Assembly (NCBI GenBank): GCA_015499995.1
Contig: JADNRV010000044.1
Span: 1-64,000 of the forward strand
Length of the DNA: 64,000 nucleotides
DNA from: Flammula alnicola
Lineage: Eukaryota > Basidiomycota > Agaricomycetes > Agaricales > Strophariaceae
Direction: 5' to 3'
Under the pieces are notes generated by a model, which was given only the letters and a program-made list of their open reading frames with translations, made no database searches and was not told the origin of the DNA. The position numbers and the translations under genes were made by a program. This document shows, piece by piece, positions 35,487 through 47,764 of the stretch. How positions within the stretch are numbered: the first letter of the stretch is position 1; each line of letters begins with the position of its first letter.

Positions 35487-38123
35487 ATGCCAAAAGCCAA
35501 TGACGGTCAGACTCGAGGTCTAAACGACGATTTCGGTTTCGAGTTCGAATTCGACTGCGTCGTAGTAGGCTCCGGCCATGCAGGAAGTTGTGCTGCGCTT
35601 GCTGCTAAGGACGCCGGGTGTACAAGAGGTGAGCGATCGTCAGCTTTGCAACCATAAAACCAGAATCATCTTCTCGGCGTGGATGGGTCCCGAGTGAGGT
35701 GAACCTGGGGCATGCCCGACGCGACGCATATATGCGTGCAGTTGAGCTTGGCTTGGACAGGGCTTGCACTACTATGTGCATCCGTCTTGCATCTGGAGTC
35801 TTCCAGAGATATTAATCCCAAGCTTGCCGTTGCATCGTGGGTTATCTACAAGGAAACTGTATATCGATATCTCGATGTCGACGTGGTTGGCATTTGTACA
35901 GACGGTGTCTGTTGGTCAAGTTGCACCGGTAGTAGCCTCGAGGCTTCAATTGTACAGAACCTTCATCGCTACAAGATCGTTTCGGGGTAATATGGCAGTG
36001 GCTTCGGTGCATGCGAAAGGCCGAGTACTGCACTTTCGCGGTGTAGAGTGGCGGCACCTTCGGTATTGGGCTTGAGACCGGGAAGCAGGCAGTCGGTCGA
36101 GGTGCGAACGAACGGAAATGGCGGCACTTGTAACTTTGCAATTCATCGACATTCATACTTGGATTCAAGCCTCCTCTTTCTTGTTTGTGAAAAGAGAACG
36201 CTGACTATTGTCTCCTTACATATACTCCAACTCCAACTCCATCGTGGTTTCCTGGATACAATGACGAATAAACACCTTGAAATCAATCTGGATGAAAAAT
36301 CTCTTTGGTTCGGACATGGTGGCTCGGATCCATCCGTCAATTCTTCCTTCTCTTCCTGTACCTGTGCGAATTCTTCGACATCTGCATCCAAACCTCGTCT
36401 CCATGGCCATGCCGTTGATCATGATTTCTGCCTTCAATTCTTGCACCCTTGCAAACGCATTGTAACACGCTGATGATGCAGTCCTCATGATCGACAAATG
36501 CCCCGAAGCATGGGTGGGCGGGAACGGCTACTTCACCGCAGGTGCACACCGCACCGCGCACTCAGGACTCGCCGACCTCCTCCCGCTCCTCACAAATGCC
36601 TCTCCCTCTCTCCAGCCCTCCGCTGCCCAACTATCCACCATCGACGTCGAGCCCTACACCCCCGCCGACTTTGCATCCGACATCCAGCGGCTCGGCGCGG
36701 GCCGGGCCGATCCGGGCCTGGTGAAGACGGTGGTGGACGATTCGAGAGAGGCGGTGGGGTGGTTGAGCGAGCAGGTGCGGGTGCCGTTTGTATTGTCGTT
36801 TAATCGGCAGGCGTATGAGGTTGGTGGGAGGATGAAGTTTTGGGGTGGGATGGCGCTGAGTGTGGAGGAAGGGGGCAAGGGCCTCATCGGCGCGCATAGG
36901 AGGAGGTTAAGGGAGGCGGGGGTGGAGGTGTGGTTTGAGGCGAGGGCTGTGGAGATTCTGATGGTGGAGCAAACTGAGGAGAAGGTGGTGTGTGGTGTTG
37001 AGGTGAAAGTGGGCGGAAGGGATGTGAGAGTGAGAACGCCGTCTGTCGTGCTTGCTGCTGGAGGATTTGAGGCGAATAAGGAGATGAGAGCGAAGTATTT
37101 GGGGGGGGAGTGGGTTCATGCGAGGGTAAGCAGGGTCTACTAGCGCGATTCGACGCGTCAGACGCGTCGGTTGCCTTAACATGAATCGATTTTTGATGTG
37201 CGATGTAGGTCAGAGGCACGCCATACAACACAGGCGACGGGTTCGAGCTCGCGCGTGCAGTAGGCGCGAAGATGACGGGCGACTGGGAGGGGTGCCATAG
37301 CACTGCATGGGACGCGCACGCTGCGTTCGACGGGGGCGAGAGGGAACTCACGAACCAGTACACCAAGTCCGGATACCCTCTCGGTATTATGGTTAACGTG
37401 CACGGGAAAAGGTTCGTCGACGAGGGAGAGGATTTCCGGAACTACACGTACGCCAAGTTTGGGAGGGCCATATTGCAGCAGCCTGGGGGATGTGCGTTCC
37501 AGGTGTGGGATCGGAAGGTGTTGGATAGGTTGAGGAAAGAGGAGTATGGGGATGACGTGGTGAAGAAGGCATGGGCGCAGAGTGCTGAGGAGTTGGCGGA
37601 TGTGTTGGGTATGGAGGAATGGGGGCTAGAGGATAAGAAACAGTTCGTGGAGACCATTCGTGAATTCAACGACGCCGTCAGAAAAGCCGCTAGTGGGCCA
37701 GACACGCCGGAATGGAACCCTGCGGTGAAAGATGGACGGACGACAGAGTCCGAAGACGCGACATTGCCGGTCCCAAAGACGAATTGGGCGCTAACGATTG
37801 AAGAGGCGCCGTTGATGGCGGTGAAAGTCGCGTGTGGGGTTACTTTTACATTTGGTGGGCTGGCGATTGATCCCGACACGGCTGGGGTGTTGTCGGCTGC
37901 TACGGAGAACGTTATCCCAGGATTATTTTGTACAGGAGAGATAGTAGGAGGTTTGTTTTACGGGAATTATCCAGGAGGCAGCGGGTTGACGGCTGGCGCT
38001 ATTTTCGGTCGGAAGGCGGGGGCGGGGGCGGGGAAGAGAGTCCCCGACTCTGTCCGAAGGACAGGAGGGTTCTGTCGTTCACAAACGTCCGGCCTCCCAG
38101 CCAAAACGCTTGTAAAGCCGTGA
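35487..38123 (+). CDS. FAD-dependent fumarate reductase/tricarballylate-dehydrogenase-like oxidoreductase
   Basis: Member of the FAD_binding_2 group. Exon 1 starts MPKANDGQTR and contains the dinucleotide-binding motif CVVVGSGHAGSCAALAAKDA. An 853-nt intron (35629-36481, GTGAGC to GCAG) interrupts a codon; splicing yields GCTRVLMIDKCPEAWVGGNG, exactly the expected second strand. Further blocks: GRMKFWGGMALSVEE, SVVLAAGGFEANKEMRAKYL, then after an intron near 37126 VRGTPYNTGDGFELARAVGA, GYPLGIMVNVHGKRFVDEGE, CGVTFTFGGLAIDP, FCTGEIVGGLFYGNYPGGSG, ending with a basic tail not seen in most relatives. Relatives reduce or dehydrogenate small carboxylic acids or act on steroids; the substrate here is unknown. 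GC and codon use in exon 2 are higher than in neighbouring genes. Confidence 0.83.
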
Positions 38124-39307
38124 GAAAATCAAAGTTATATAATCGAGCTCGTGATCTGTTTGTTATTCCAATTGAACGCCATCGACAATCGTTTCCTTTC
38201 CCCACCATTGCTTTCCTTCTTTCTCAAATAAAATTTAAAAGACATTTCATAGCCCGATTTTAAAGCTGGAACATTGTCCCAACCAGGTATTCAATAGGAT
38301 ATCTAGGCTACATAGGTGAGGCTTTTGGCAGATGCCGCGTCCGTTACTGCCAGGCGACACTTTCTGCCCCTTGAATAGACAACTCGTGCGTAAGCGATCA
38401 GTTTATTCAAATGCGCCGCATGCTAAACAGGTCCTCTTCCAGACTTCCATCGTGCACTGACTGAAGGCCCTGAATTCATATATCATTGTTTCACTGTCTG
38501 ACTTTGAAGACATCACTTCTGTGAACCTCAACCACCTTATTTGCTGTGATAAAATTCCGTGAGATGTTATTTGAACCTATGCAAGATAGCCCATTTGACA
38601 CCGTATTCATAGCCGCAATCCTATGTTTCTCAACAAGTCGCTGTCGAGAGTACCTCGTGTTCTCGACGATTATCATTGTCCATCTCACGACTTTCTCCAC
38701 AATATAAATCAATACCCAAAATTTTATGATCCATTATACCATCCTGAACTATATGTTGAATATTTCTTGACGTCCCAATCGTGCACTTCCTGGTTTCAGG
38801 ATGATCTCAGCTGTCATCTTACCCTCTAAAAAATGACACTTATCAGCAAATGGGGCCAGGACATATGTGAAATGGGTAGCTCCGACCTTTCAAATTTCTC
38901 ATCACTCACAATTTATTCAATTTCTGTGCTCTGACGTGGAAAGTTCCTGTTTTAAGCGCTGTTCTGTCGTGAAGAGTCTTTTTTCGCCAAAATTCTGATG
39001 CTGGTCAAAGCGTTGAAAATTTTGCGTGGTTAGCCAATGTAATTCCTCAATGGTTGATGTCCAAACACAATCCTGCTTGAAGTAAATTCAAAATGTATCT
39101 CCCGTCTCTCCCAACCAAAAACGAAGCGCAACAAAGACAAAACAACCTACGAACAAGAAAGATTATTAATAATAAAATTGCGCATGGAGGAATACTAGAT
39201 AGCTGTAGATGTTGTGAAAGATGAATAAGGCTGAGATTTCTGGAAGAAGAAAAGTGTAAACGGAGTCGGGGTCTGGCGCCAAGGCGCCGTTAGCATTCAG
39301 AGAAGTC

Positions 39308-39315
39308 TGACGTCA
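39308..39315. promoter_or_regulatory. CRE-like site TGACGTCA
   Basis: Perfect 8-bp palindrome matching the site bound by ATF/CREB-type bZIP factors, 500 nt upstream of the PLD start. Binding is inferred from the consensus alone. Confidence 0.4.
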
Positions 39316-39714
39316 TAAGGTTCTTGCAACTCTCATAACGCATAAAGTTATTCATATCAGCACGATCGGACTTGTTCGAAGCAAATGGCGTCGCAGCTAG
39401 GCAACATGGTATAAGATTCGACTCAAGCACGGAGTCCGAGCTCTGCTGAACTCTTCAGCGCTCCAGCCTGCTCCAGCCCCAAAAGCTGCCGACATATTAG
39501 TTGCCAAGTCACTGGAGAGTACTGGAGGAGAATGAAGTTTGAACCAAGACCGCCCGAGGTGTCCATTAGTGGCCTCACTCTCCACTTGGGTTACAATTGA
39601 GCAGTGAGCTTGAAGGATATTTTGAGCATTACAGTGTTGACGTCGATGTACATAGTCGAGAAGCTCAGTGTGCTCGCAGATCGTGCCAGGCTGGTCTTGG
39701 TCAACCAAGTACCG

Positions 39715-39722
39715 TGACGTCA
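39715..39722. promoter_or_regulatory. CRE-like site TGACGTCA
   Basis: Second perfect ATF/CREB-type palindrome, 94 nt upstream of the PLD start, in proximal-promoter position. A near match (TGACGTCG) lies at 39638-39645. Confidence 0.45.
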
Positions 39723-39815
39723 CCGCCAAGTTTTGGTTCCTGGTTCCATCTGGACACTTGAAATGCCCGACTTTTCTCTGTACAGCAAACTCCTACGTTC
39801 CACTACACTGTAGCT

Positions 39816-42800
39816 ATGGCTTCGGCGGACGTCTTACATCCAGCAACTCTAAAACACAGCGATGCTCTCCGTCAAGACACCCATGATTCCGCAAACAATG
39901 TCGAACCTCCAAATCAACAAGACTCACACCACCAGCAACGTCTTGAAGTGCCCTTCTCACAAGACCATACTGAACACAAACTACACTTCAGCGATTCAGA
40001 TAACTTAGACCAGCCGATCCATCTCCACGAAAAACAAAGCAGTTCCAGTGCTAACCGTATCCAATACGACGATTCGGACTCGGAACTTCATCCAGAACAA
40101 ACCTCCAAATCAACCAAGTCCCTCTCACGGCTTTCTGGGCATGCCTTCCCGAATTTCAAGTCACCCCCTGACACACCAGCTGCCAGGACGGGCCCTCCAC
40201 GCTCCCTGTCCTTCGCTTACATGCCTGGCTCACCTTCCATCATGTCGTCTAAGCACACCAACCAATACTTCCAAAGCCATCCTGAAGACCAAGCGCCTCC
40301 TGACGTGCTTGCAGACCTCGATGCTGATTACTCGTTCACTTCGAATGCGGGTGACAAGGAATTCCGCACTGCCCTCGAGTATCGCGACCAGCAGGAGCGC
40401 GATTACAGGGCAGCGAAAGGGAAGAGGCGACAGCAGCAGAGGGACAGGAGCTCGTCTGATGAAGGGTGGGGCATTAATCCCATGAAGTGGTTCCAGGAGT
40501 CACCCAAGGAGGAGAAACCTGCCATGGACTTTACGTCTTCGCCTGCGCCTGAGGCTGAGGCTGAGGCCCAGGTTCCAGAGCACAAGGAGGAGGAGGGCGA
40601 GCAGCGGCCGGATGGCTCTGAGCTAGATGGGGGTGCTAGTACAAGCTTCTTCCTGCGCCGCCCGCCCAAACGTGGTGAAACCGCTGATGTGTCCCTGTCC
40701 CCGACGAATGCCGGTAGTAAGGCTAGGGCGAGGATGCGTCGTGCCTTTACTGTGCCTCACACAGCTCGTGCTGACGATTCGCACAAGGAAAAGGGCGCAG
40801 ACGTAGACCACGAGGGGACGACGGCCGAGTCTGGCATGCAAACGACGGCGTCGACGACGGAGAAGGACACCTCCACCACGCCGGCGCTGGGCCCCGCGAA
40901 GTGGGCCAAGCTGCGGGGGCTGCTGCCGCATCTCGTGCACCCCAACGAGACCATCCTGCCTGCGCCCTCCGTGGTCACCTCGCAGGCGGTGAATATCACC
41001 GACGAGCTGATCACAGGCGGGCTTTCCACGCTCATGCTGCGGCTCTGGTTCCAGCGGGACGAGAAAGGCCACCGGCGCGTGCCTCTCCTTTTCCACCGTC
41101 TGCGGATCCGCATCTCGGACTCGCTGCACCCCATGGAGCGGCACGGCTCCGTCTTCCGCATCGAGTGCGAGTACGGCAGCGTTGCAAGATGGGTGGTGTA
41201 TAGGGAGCTGCGGGATTTTTTGAGCCTGCATGCGCACTATGCCATGTCGAATATGATTCTCCAGAATGTGGACAAGATGCCGGAGTTTCCCAAGACGAGT
41301 TTGCCGTATTTCAAGTTTTTGAATAAGGAGCTGAGGGAGAAGGGGGATGGGAGAAGGGTGGGCACGGCGGATTTCGCGAGGCTGCAGAGGGAGGCGTTGG
41401 AGAATTATTTGATTAATCTTATCAGGGCTGTGGTATGTCTCTTTCTTGCTCCATTATCTACTGTACTTGAAATTATACTAATGGTAAAAATTCATGTAGA
41501 TGTTCCACCCCTCGTCGAACCGCCTCGCTGGGTTCCTCGAGATTAGCGCTCTGTCCATTTCCTTGGCACAGTCTGGAGCACAGTACAAAGCCGGGTTCTT
41601 GAAGATCGAATTAAGTAGTAATAGCGGCGGTGGGTTTGGCCGAAAGTCGACGAGCTGGCAAGAGAAGAAGGTGTCGAGGTGGTGTTCGGTACGCGAGAGT
41701 TATTTGGTGGTACTCGAGGAGCCTGGAGAGGTAAGTTGCCTTTTATCCCATGTTGATGGTTCTGGTTATTGGAGAAAATCAGCGGATGCTGACTACGCTT
41801 TCGTTGATTAGCTTGAGGTCTGGGATGTCTTTCTCTTCGATTCGGGTTTTAAGATCGAGCGACCGAAGCGGTATTATCGTCAAGGCCTCGGAAATTTATT
41901 GCATCATGATAAAACGGACGAAAAATCGAAAGAGCTAGAGCAACAACATAAGAAGACGGTCGAGCATCAACATGGACACGGACACGCAAACGGAGATGCA
42001 CAACAAAGGATAACGGAGCCGGCAGCACAACCTCATCTCTCTACGGCGCCTGATTCAGAGCGCAGGTCCGTCATTTCATCCATCAAGACGCGCGTGTCGA
42101 AGATCTTCCAGCTCGACCCATCGGGGTGTATGTCTGCGAGCGGCAGTCGCGGGGCCTCAACCTCGCGCATTGCCGGGACCCACAGCGACGAGGACGAGGC
42201 CGATGCGGATGTCAGCGACCAGGGCGACGACGACTTGGGCAGTGTGTTATCCATTCCTTCGCGACCGCCGACGCCGATGTTGGATCCGTCGACGAACGCG
42301 AATCCGTTGCTGCAGGGCCAAGGCGAGGAAGGTGCTGGGAAGGATGGCGATGAGAAGGGTAAGGAGGGCATGAAGAAAAAGGCGGCGAGCGATGTATCTA
42401 GGCATACATTTTATGTTGTAAATTCGCAGATGCGGCTGAAGCTGGTTGCGAAGAATGAGGTACGTTGGCCTTGCGATTTTAATTTCTTTCTTTCTCTTCA
42501 ATAATTCACCTTTGTGCTCACTTTTTTTCTCTTGCAGCGCCAAATGTCGCAGTTCGTCACAGCGCTCGAAAAGACGGCGGCGAATTCGCATTACACACGC
42601 AGCAACCGGTTCGATAGTTTTTCCCCAATAAGGATGAACGTTGCTGCACAATGGCTCGTCGACGGCGTGAGTTTGTACCCTTTATTTATTTTAGCTCGAG
42701 CGTCATGCGCGGGTTTTGCGAATCTAAAGTCCGTGTTCTCCGTTTGTTGATTGAATTGCCCAATTCTTTTTCTGTAGCGCGATTACTTTTGGAACCTCTC

Positions 42801-45800
42801 TCGCGCGATGCTCCTCGCGAAAGAGAGCATCTATATCCATGATTGGTGGCTTTCTCCGGGTGGGTTCTTTGTTCATCATGCCATGCTCTTCAGTATGGAG
42901 GTTTTTTTTTCAAGCGCTGACCGGCTGTGTCTCTTCTCCTTATTTCGTTTTTTTCCCATCCAATTTTGTTTTCATCGTGCGGCGCCGGTACCTCCTTTCG
43001 CCGTTGAATTGATTTTGTGGAACCTTTTTTTGGTATCTGGTGGCTGCAACACATGGTATATCTACAGAGTTGCAGATGAGGCGTCCTGATAAGGAGAGGT
43101 ATCGATTGGATAAGCTCTTAGAGAGGAAAGCCAAGGAGGGAGTCAAGATTTATGTTATTCTCTAGTAAGTGACTCTTGGCCTCGATGCTTCTTCTCTTGT
43201 GGATCGGCGGCCTTTTTTATTTGTTTTGTGTGTTGCGATAGATCTGCTTGCTGACCGCTGCAACCTTATTCCTTTCTTTTCCTAGCCAAGAGGTCTCAAA
43301 TCGGACCACGCCGACGGATAGCAAGTGCGTTCCACCTTTCGCTGTCAATTTGACTTCCTGGGCTTTGGCTTATCGCACCGCTCCGCATGCTTTGGAGGAC
43401 TGGTGTCGTAAAAAGTCCACTTATGAATATATTTCACTGATCTTTTTTTTTTCCATGTGTATTACAGTTACGCGAAGCAGCGGCTTATTGGCCTCCATCC
43501 GAACATCTTGGTGCAGAGGTCGCCTTCGCACTTCCAGACGGGAACTTTTTATTGGGCTCATGTGGGTCTTTGAATTGTCTACTGATTACGTTGTCGAGCA
43601 TGCAACTGACCCACTTATGTTCTCCGTTTTCTCCGTTTTCTCCCTTCTGCTGCTCGCGGTGCTTCGCCCTTCTTTGCGTTGCTCGGATATAATCTTCAGC
43701 ATGAGAAGATGTGTGTCATTGACCAGACGATAGCGTTTATGGGTGGACTGGATCTGTGCTTCGGCAGGTGTGTTTCATGTCTTATCGCGCCCTTTGGCTG
43801 TGCATGTGTGCATGCTCGTCGCTGACTGGGTGCTGTTTTTGGCTGTTTAGATGGGACACTCCTCAACATGTATTGACAGATGATGCAGCTGATACTGATA
43901 GGTCGGAAATCTGGCCTGGTACGTGTGATTTCGTCGTCGATGGCTCAGGTGTGGGTATGGCGGGTCATTCAACGTGCTTGGCGATTTCACAGGCAAGGAC
44001 TATAGCAACCCGCGCATGTCTGACTTTTTCAACTTAAACAAACCCGAAGAGGACATGTATGACCGCACGAAGGTGGCAAGGATGCCCTGGTATGTTGATA
44101 CAACCTCGGGCCTGGGATTTTTATATTTATGAACTGACTAATTTGCTTGGAAAGGCATGATGTTGCGATGCAAATAGTTGGGCAGCCAGCGCGAGACTTG
44201 GCACGCCATTTCGTCCAGAGGTGAGTTTGTGCACTGCAATTCAGTCACATGCTGCGCATTTCTCAGAGTGGGTTTAATATTAATGACACTTTCCCTCCTT
44301 TTTGCTGCGATGGCTAAAGATGGAACTATCTGCTGAGAATAAAGGTCCGTATTTGCCTTGCCCCTTTCTGACCGGTAATCTTGGAATGCTTGGAGAGTGC
44401 TGATTCGCTTGTCCGTTGAATAACGAATAGAACCATACACGGCTCATGCCTTTCTTATTGCCTCCTCCTGAGTTCAGGCCCGGAGAGCTGTCGCAGATGG
44501 GTTTAACGGGCACCTGCGAGCTACAGATATGCCGATCAGCAGGTCCTTGGTCTCTTGGTACCCCCGGCAAGATTGAGCATTCGATTCAGAATGCATATCT
44601 GAAAGGTCCGTTCTCGCGCGAGTGTCGTTGCTCTGCAGGCTTTCTCACAGCAACTTTATTATCCATCTCCATATCTACTTCGGGCTGCTCTTTGTCTCTC
44701 GCACTTCGGCCTGTCCATCTGCTAAATCCGTGCGGCATGCAGCGATTCAAATGTCCGAACACTTTGTTTACATCGAGAATCAATTCTTTATCACCTCGTG
44801 AGTCCTTTATATTTCCCCTTGTGGGACTTCTAGCCTCCGACGTATATTGAAGTCCGTTATCTCTTGTCGGTCCTTCTCCCGTCGTCCTACAGCACAGTTG
44901 TCAATGATGTCAAGATCGAAAATAACATCGGAGATGCCATCGTTCATCGCATTATACGGGCACACAAGGATGGAACTCCGTGGAAATGCTGTATCATGAT
45001 ACCTGTTTTCCCTGGGTTCACTTTCCCTATCGATCACAGCGATGCAAGCGCCGTATGTATTCCATTCTCCATCTCTATCATTCTGCCCAGGCTGATTTCA
45101 GCCATCTTGTCTAAGATTCGGATAATCCTAGAGTGTCAGAACCGGACGATTGCCCGAGGGCCTAATTCTATTTTCTCTCGACTCCGGAAGGAAGGCATTG
45201 ATGTGAGCCAACGTGCTTTCGCGAAGGTTATACGCAGCATGCTAATCAGAGGTGCCTCAGCCTAATGAGTACTTCGCAGTATTCTCTCTTCGTAATTGGG
45301 CCAAGATGCGCGGTGATGTGCTTACCACGGAACAAGTAAGCTATTCATTGCCGCTCCAATCGCTATATGTGTGAATTACTCAACGTTGGCGCCATAGGTC
45401 TATATTCATGCCAAAATTTGCATTGTGGATGATAGGCTGGCAATTATCGGCAGTGCAAACATAAACGAACGATCGCAAAAGGGAGACAGAGACTCAGAAT
45501 TGGCAGCCGTGATAAGGGATACCGATATGATAGAAAGGTGGGCTTCATTTTTGGGATGACGGCCTATGGGCCGGTTCTATTCCTGCTATTCCTGTTTCGC
45601 TTATTCCTGCATTCGTGCTCTAGTACGATGGCTGGAAAACCTTTCAAGGTCGGCCGCTTTGCGCATACATTACGAGTGCGGTTAATGCGAGAACATCTTG
45701 GGATTGATGTCGATGCGCTGGATGAGGAAGACCTTATGACACATGACCCAGTGAAGCCCGAGAATGAACAAGAAGCTTGGGATCCTGATTCAGAACAGAC

Positions 45801-47303
45801 CAATAGAGAGGAGGGTGGCGTAACTCATATCAAGAAATCGAGCCAGAAGTCGGGCATTGGTGCTGTGGCCATGGATGCGAAAGAGAACGTGAACCGGGGT
45901 ACGTGGACTGTGACATTCTGTTATTCGTATTGATTTACGCTTTTGTAGCTGCGTTTGCCGGGGTGGAGACTACGTCGAATAAGACTGCTGAAGTTGTACG
46001 CAAGTTAGGCCTTGCGCATAATTTAGTTAGTCGGAATCCCAGAAACGAAACCATCGAGGAAGAACGCAAGGATTTCAACCGAGAAGGTCAGAAAGAAATA
46101 GGGTTTGCCAGCTCTGTCGTTCCGACTCTCGAGGAGAAGACGATTGAAGAACAACGGCCACCTAAAGAACATATAGATGCCGAAAAGGATCATACAAACA
46201 ACGGCGATCGGACCATCGGGGACAACCACGAAGCCGAAAACGGACATGCGCAAAACGGAGACGCACTTCCTAACAGCGCACCATCCGAACTCCACACTGA
46301 CGATAATGTCCTATTTGGAGCCCCAGCAAATGCAAAATTACCAAGTGTCGACAACGAGCCTCCAGCACGGTCCTTGAACAGCGACGTTGTTGAAGAGGAG
46401 CAAGCAGCACCCGGCGCGAAAGCAACGATTAAAGATAACCTAGGAAGCAAATCCAGCAGGAAACATGTTTGGACGGTTCCAACAAAGAAACCTCAAGTTG
46501 GACCACAGGATTTTGAGGACCCTATTTCGGATGCTTTTTGGAAAAACACTTGGGTGGCCAGCGCCGTTCATAATGTCAGTGATGAGCCCCTCTCAACCCC
46601 ATTCTATTTTTACGAAGGTCATGTTGGGCTGATCATGCACCCCTCTCGCAGACGGAAATATACCGGAAGGTATTTCATGCTGTACCAGATGATCTTATCA
46701 GCACTTGGAAACAGTACAAAGAATTCGTGGCCTACCACGAACGCTTGAACAAACCTGTACGTCTGATTAATTCGTTGCTGGTAACTGACTCCGACTTACT
46801 TCTGTACGTTAGACTCGTGGTAGCACAAATGGGGAGCCAGTTGCCCGAATACCGTCAGAGTCGGGCGAGGAAGTGGCACATGAACCTTTACCATCTGACA
46901 CCAATCCCACCGACATTGCGTCGGAAATGAGCAAAGAAGAGGGAGAAGAAACTCCTCCTTTGAACAGCTCATCTTTTGCCGCCACGCAAAATGAAGAACC
47001 GACCAAGCCTCGTCGGCCCGCAAGAGGCTCGGAGCCTTTTGAGAAATGGGAAAGAGATGAGATGGAGAAGTTATTGGGCGAACTTAATGGTCAACTTGGT
47101 ACGTAGAATGCGAGTCTCCTCCGTCACATGCTTATTGAGTTCGATATCCTAGTGATCTACCCCAATTGGTTCTTGGAGGGTGAAGATATCGCTAATAATT
47201 TCCTGTTCAATGCCGATCGGTACACTTTTCTTTCTCTTTGCGTTTGTGCTAGGTTTGCTCACTATTTTTGCTTAGGCTTCTACCATTACCCATCTACACT
47301 TAG
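39816..47303 (+). CDS. PLD1: Phospholipase D1 (PX-PH-type PLD)
   Basis: Hydrolyses phosphatidylcholine to phosphatidic acid and choline at membranes; in fungi it serves secretion and development. About 370 disordered residues ([13 protein letters not shown] onward) precede a PX domain ([49 protein letters not shown]). A PH-like domain with acidic and Gln/His-rich insertions follows ([38 protein letters not shown]). Catalytic core: [12 protein letters not shown], first [14 protein letters not shown]-type LRIK block, [10 protein letters not shown], second [11 protein letters not shown] with [19 protein letters not shown]. Both HKD motifs are intact. A long charged region of low complexity precedes the C-terminal block ending [19 protein letters not shown] and a short last exon, TAG 47301-47303. 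About twenty introns; the frame is clean throughout. Confidence 0.92.
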
Positions 47304-47764
47304 TTGATCAACGTACGATCCCTCTTGGACTCATAGTCAAAGATACTCGGATAATATTGTAGCAAAGTCATTCTATTCATCTACTATCTAGTTCAAACAC
47401 TTCGCTTTCCGTTCTAACACAAAATAGTTTTTTCTGGTTATTCTGTACAATTTCTCTCTCTCTTTTCTATCGCTTGAGATGCCAAAATATCGCATACATT
47501 TGCAATATTGTGGCCTTCGATGATGTAGAAACAGGAATAGCTATAGCTTCCAGATATTATTGCAGGATACAATCCGGCATTACCATTTTGTGAAATTTCA
47601 CTCTACTGATCAGTATTAATATTATTTGGCTGCCAGTGATGGCCAAAATAAAACCTGATCACTCCTTTCTCTCTTACCACAATCAATCTGAACCGCAAGG
47701 GCTTGCCAGGCTTGGACTGGAACGTACTTCTGGTTGAATTTTACCTTCTTAACAAGGATTCGAT
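47304..47764. other. Intergenic spacer
   Basis: AT-rich 460 nt between PLD and the SAP/F-box-like gene. No gene or repeat recognised; it must hold the PLD 3' UTR and the promoter of the next gene. Confidence 0.45.

Larger units (their letters stand above)
38124..39815. promoter_or_regulatory. Upstream region of phospholipase D
   Basis: About 1.7 kb without a recognisable gene. The half nearest PLD contains five TGACGT cores (38768, 38932, 39308, 39638, 39715), two inside perfect palindromes, and a GGCGCC-AA-GGCGCC block at 39275-39288. This is probably the PLD promoter. Confidence 0.45.

Noticed and set aside
36884..37366. 160-codon minus-strand ORF rich in Pro/Ser
   Set aside because: It is the antisense shadow of the GC-rich FAD reductase exon, which has clear family motifs on the plus strand.
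39275..39288. GGCGCC-AA-GGCGCC as an element boundary
   Set aside because: No matching copy or target-site duplication was seen nearby; too short to interpret beyond a local palindrome pair.
40623..41237. 204-codon minus-strand ORF
   Set aside because: Antisense of the PLD exon encoding the PX domain; no motif of its own.
43755..43768. GTGCTTCGGCAG resembling the 5' end of U6 snRNA
   Set aside because: It encodes DLCFGR of the phospholipase D core and is not followed by the U6 ACAGAGA region.
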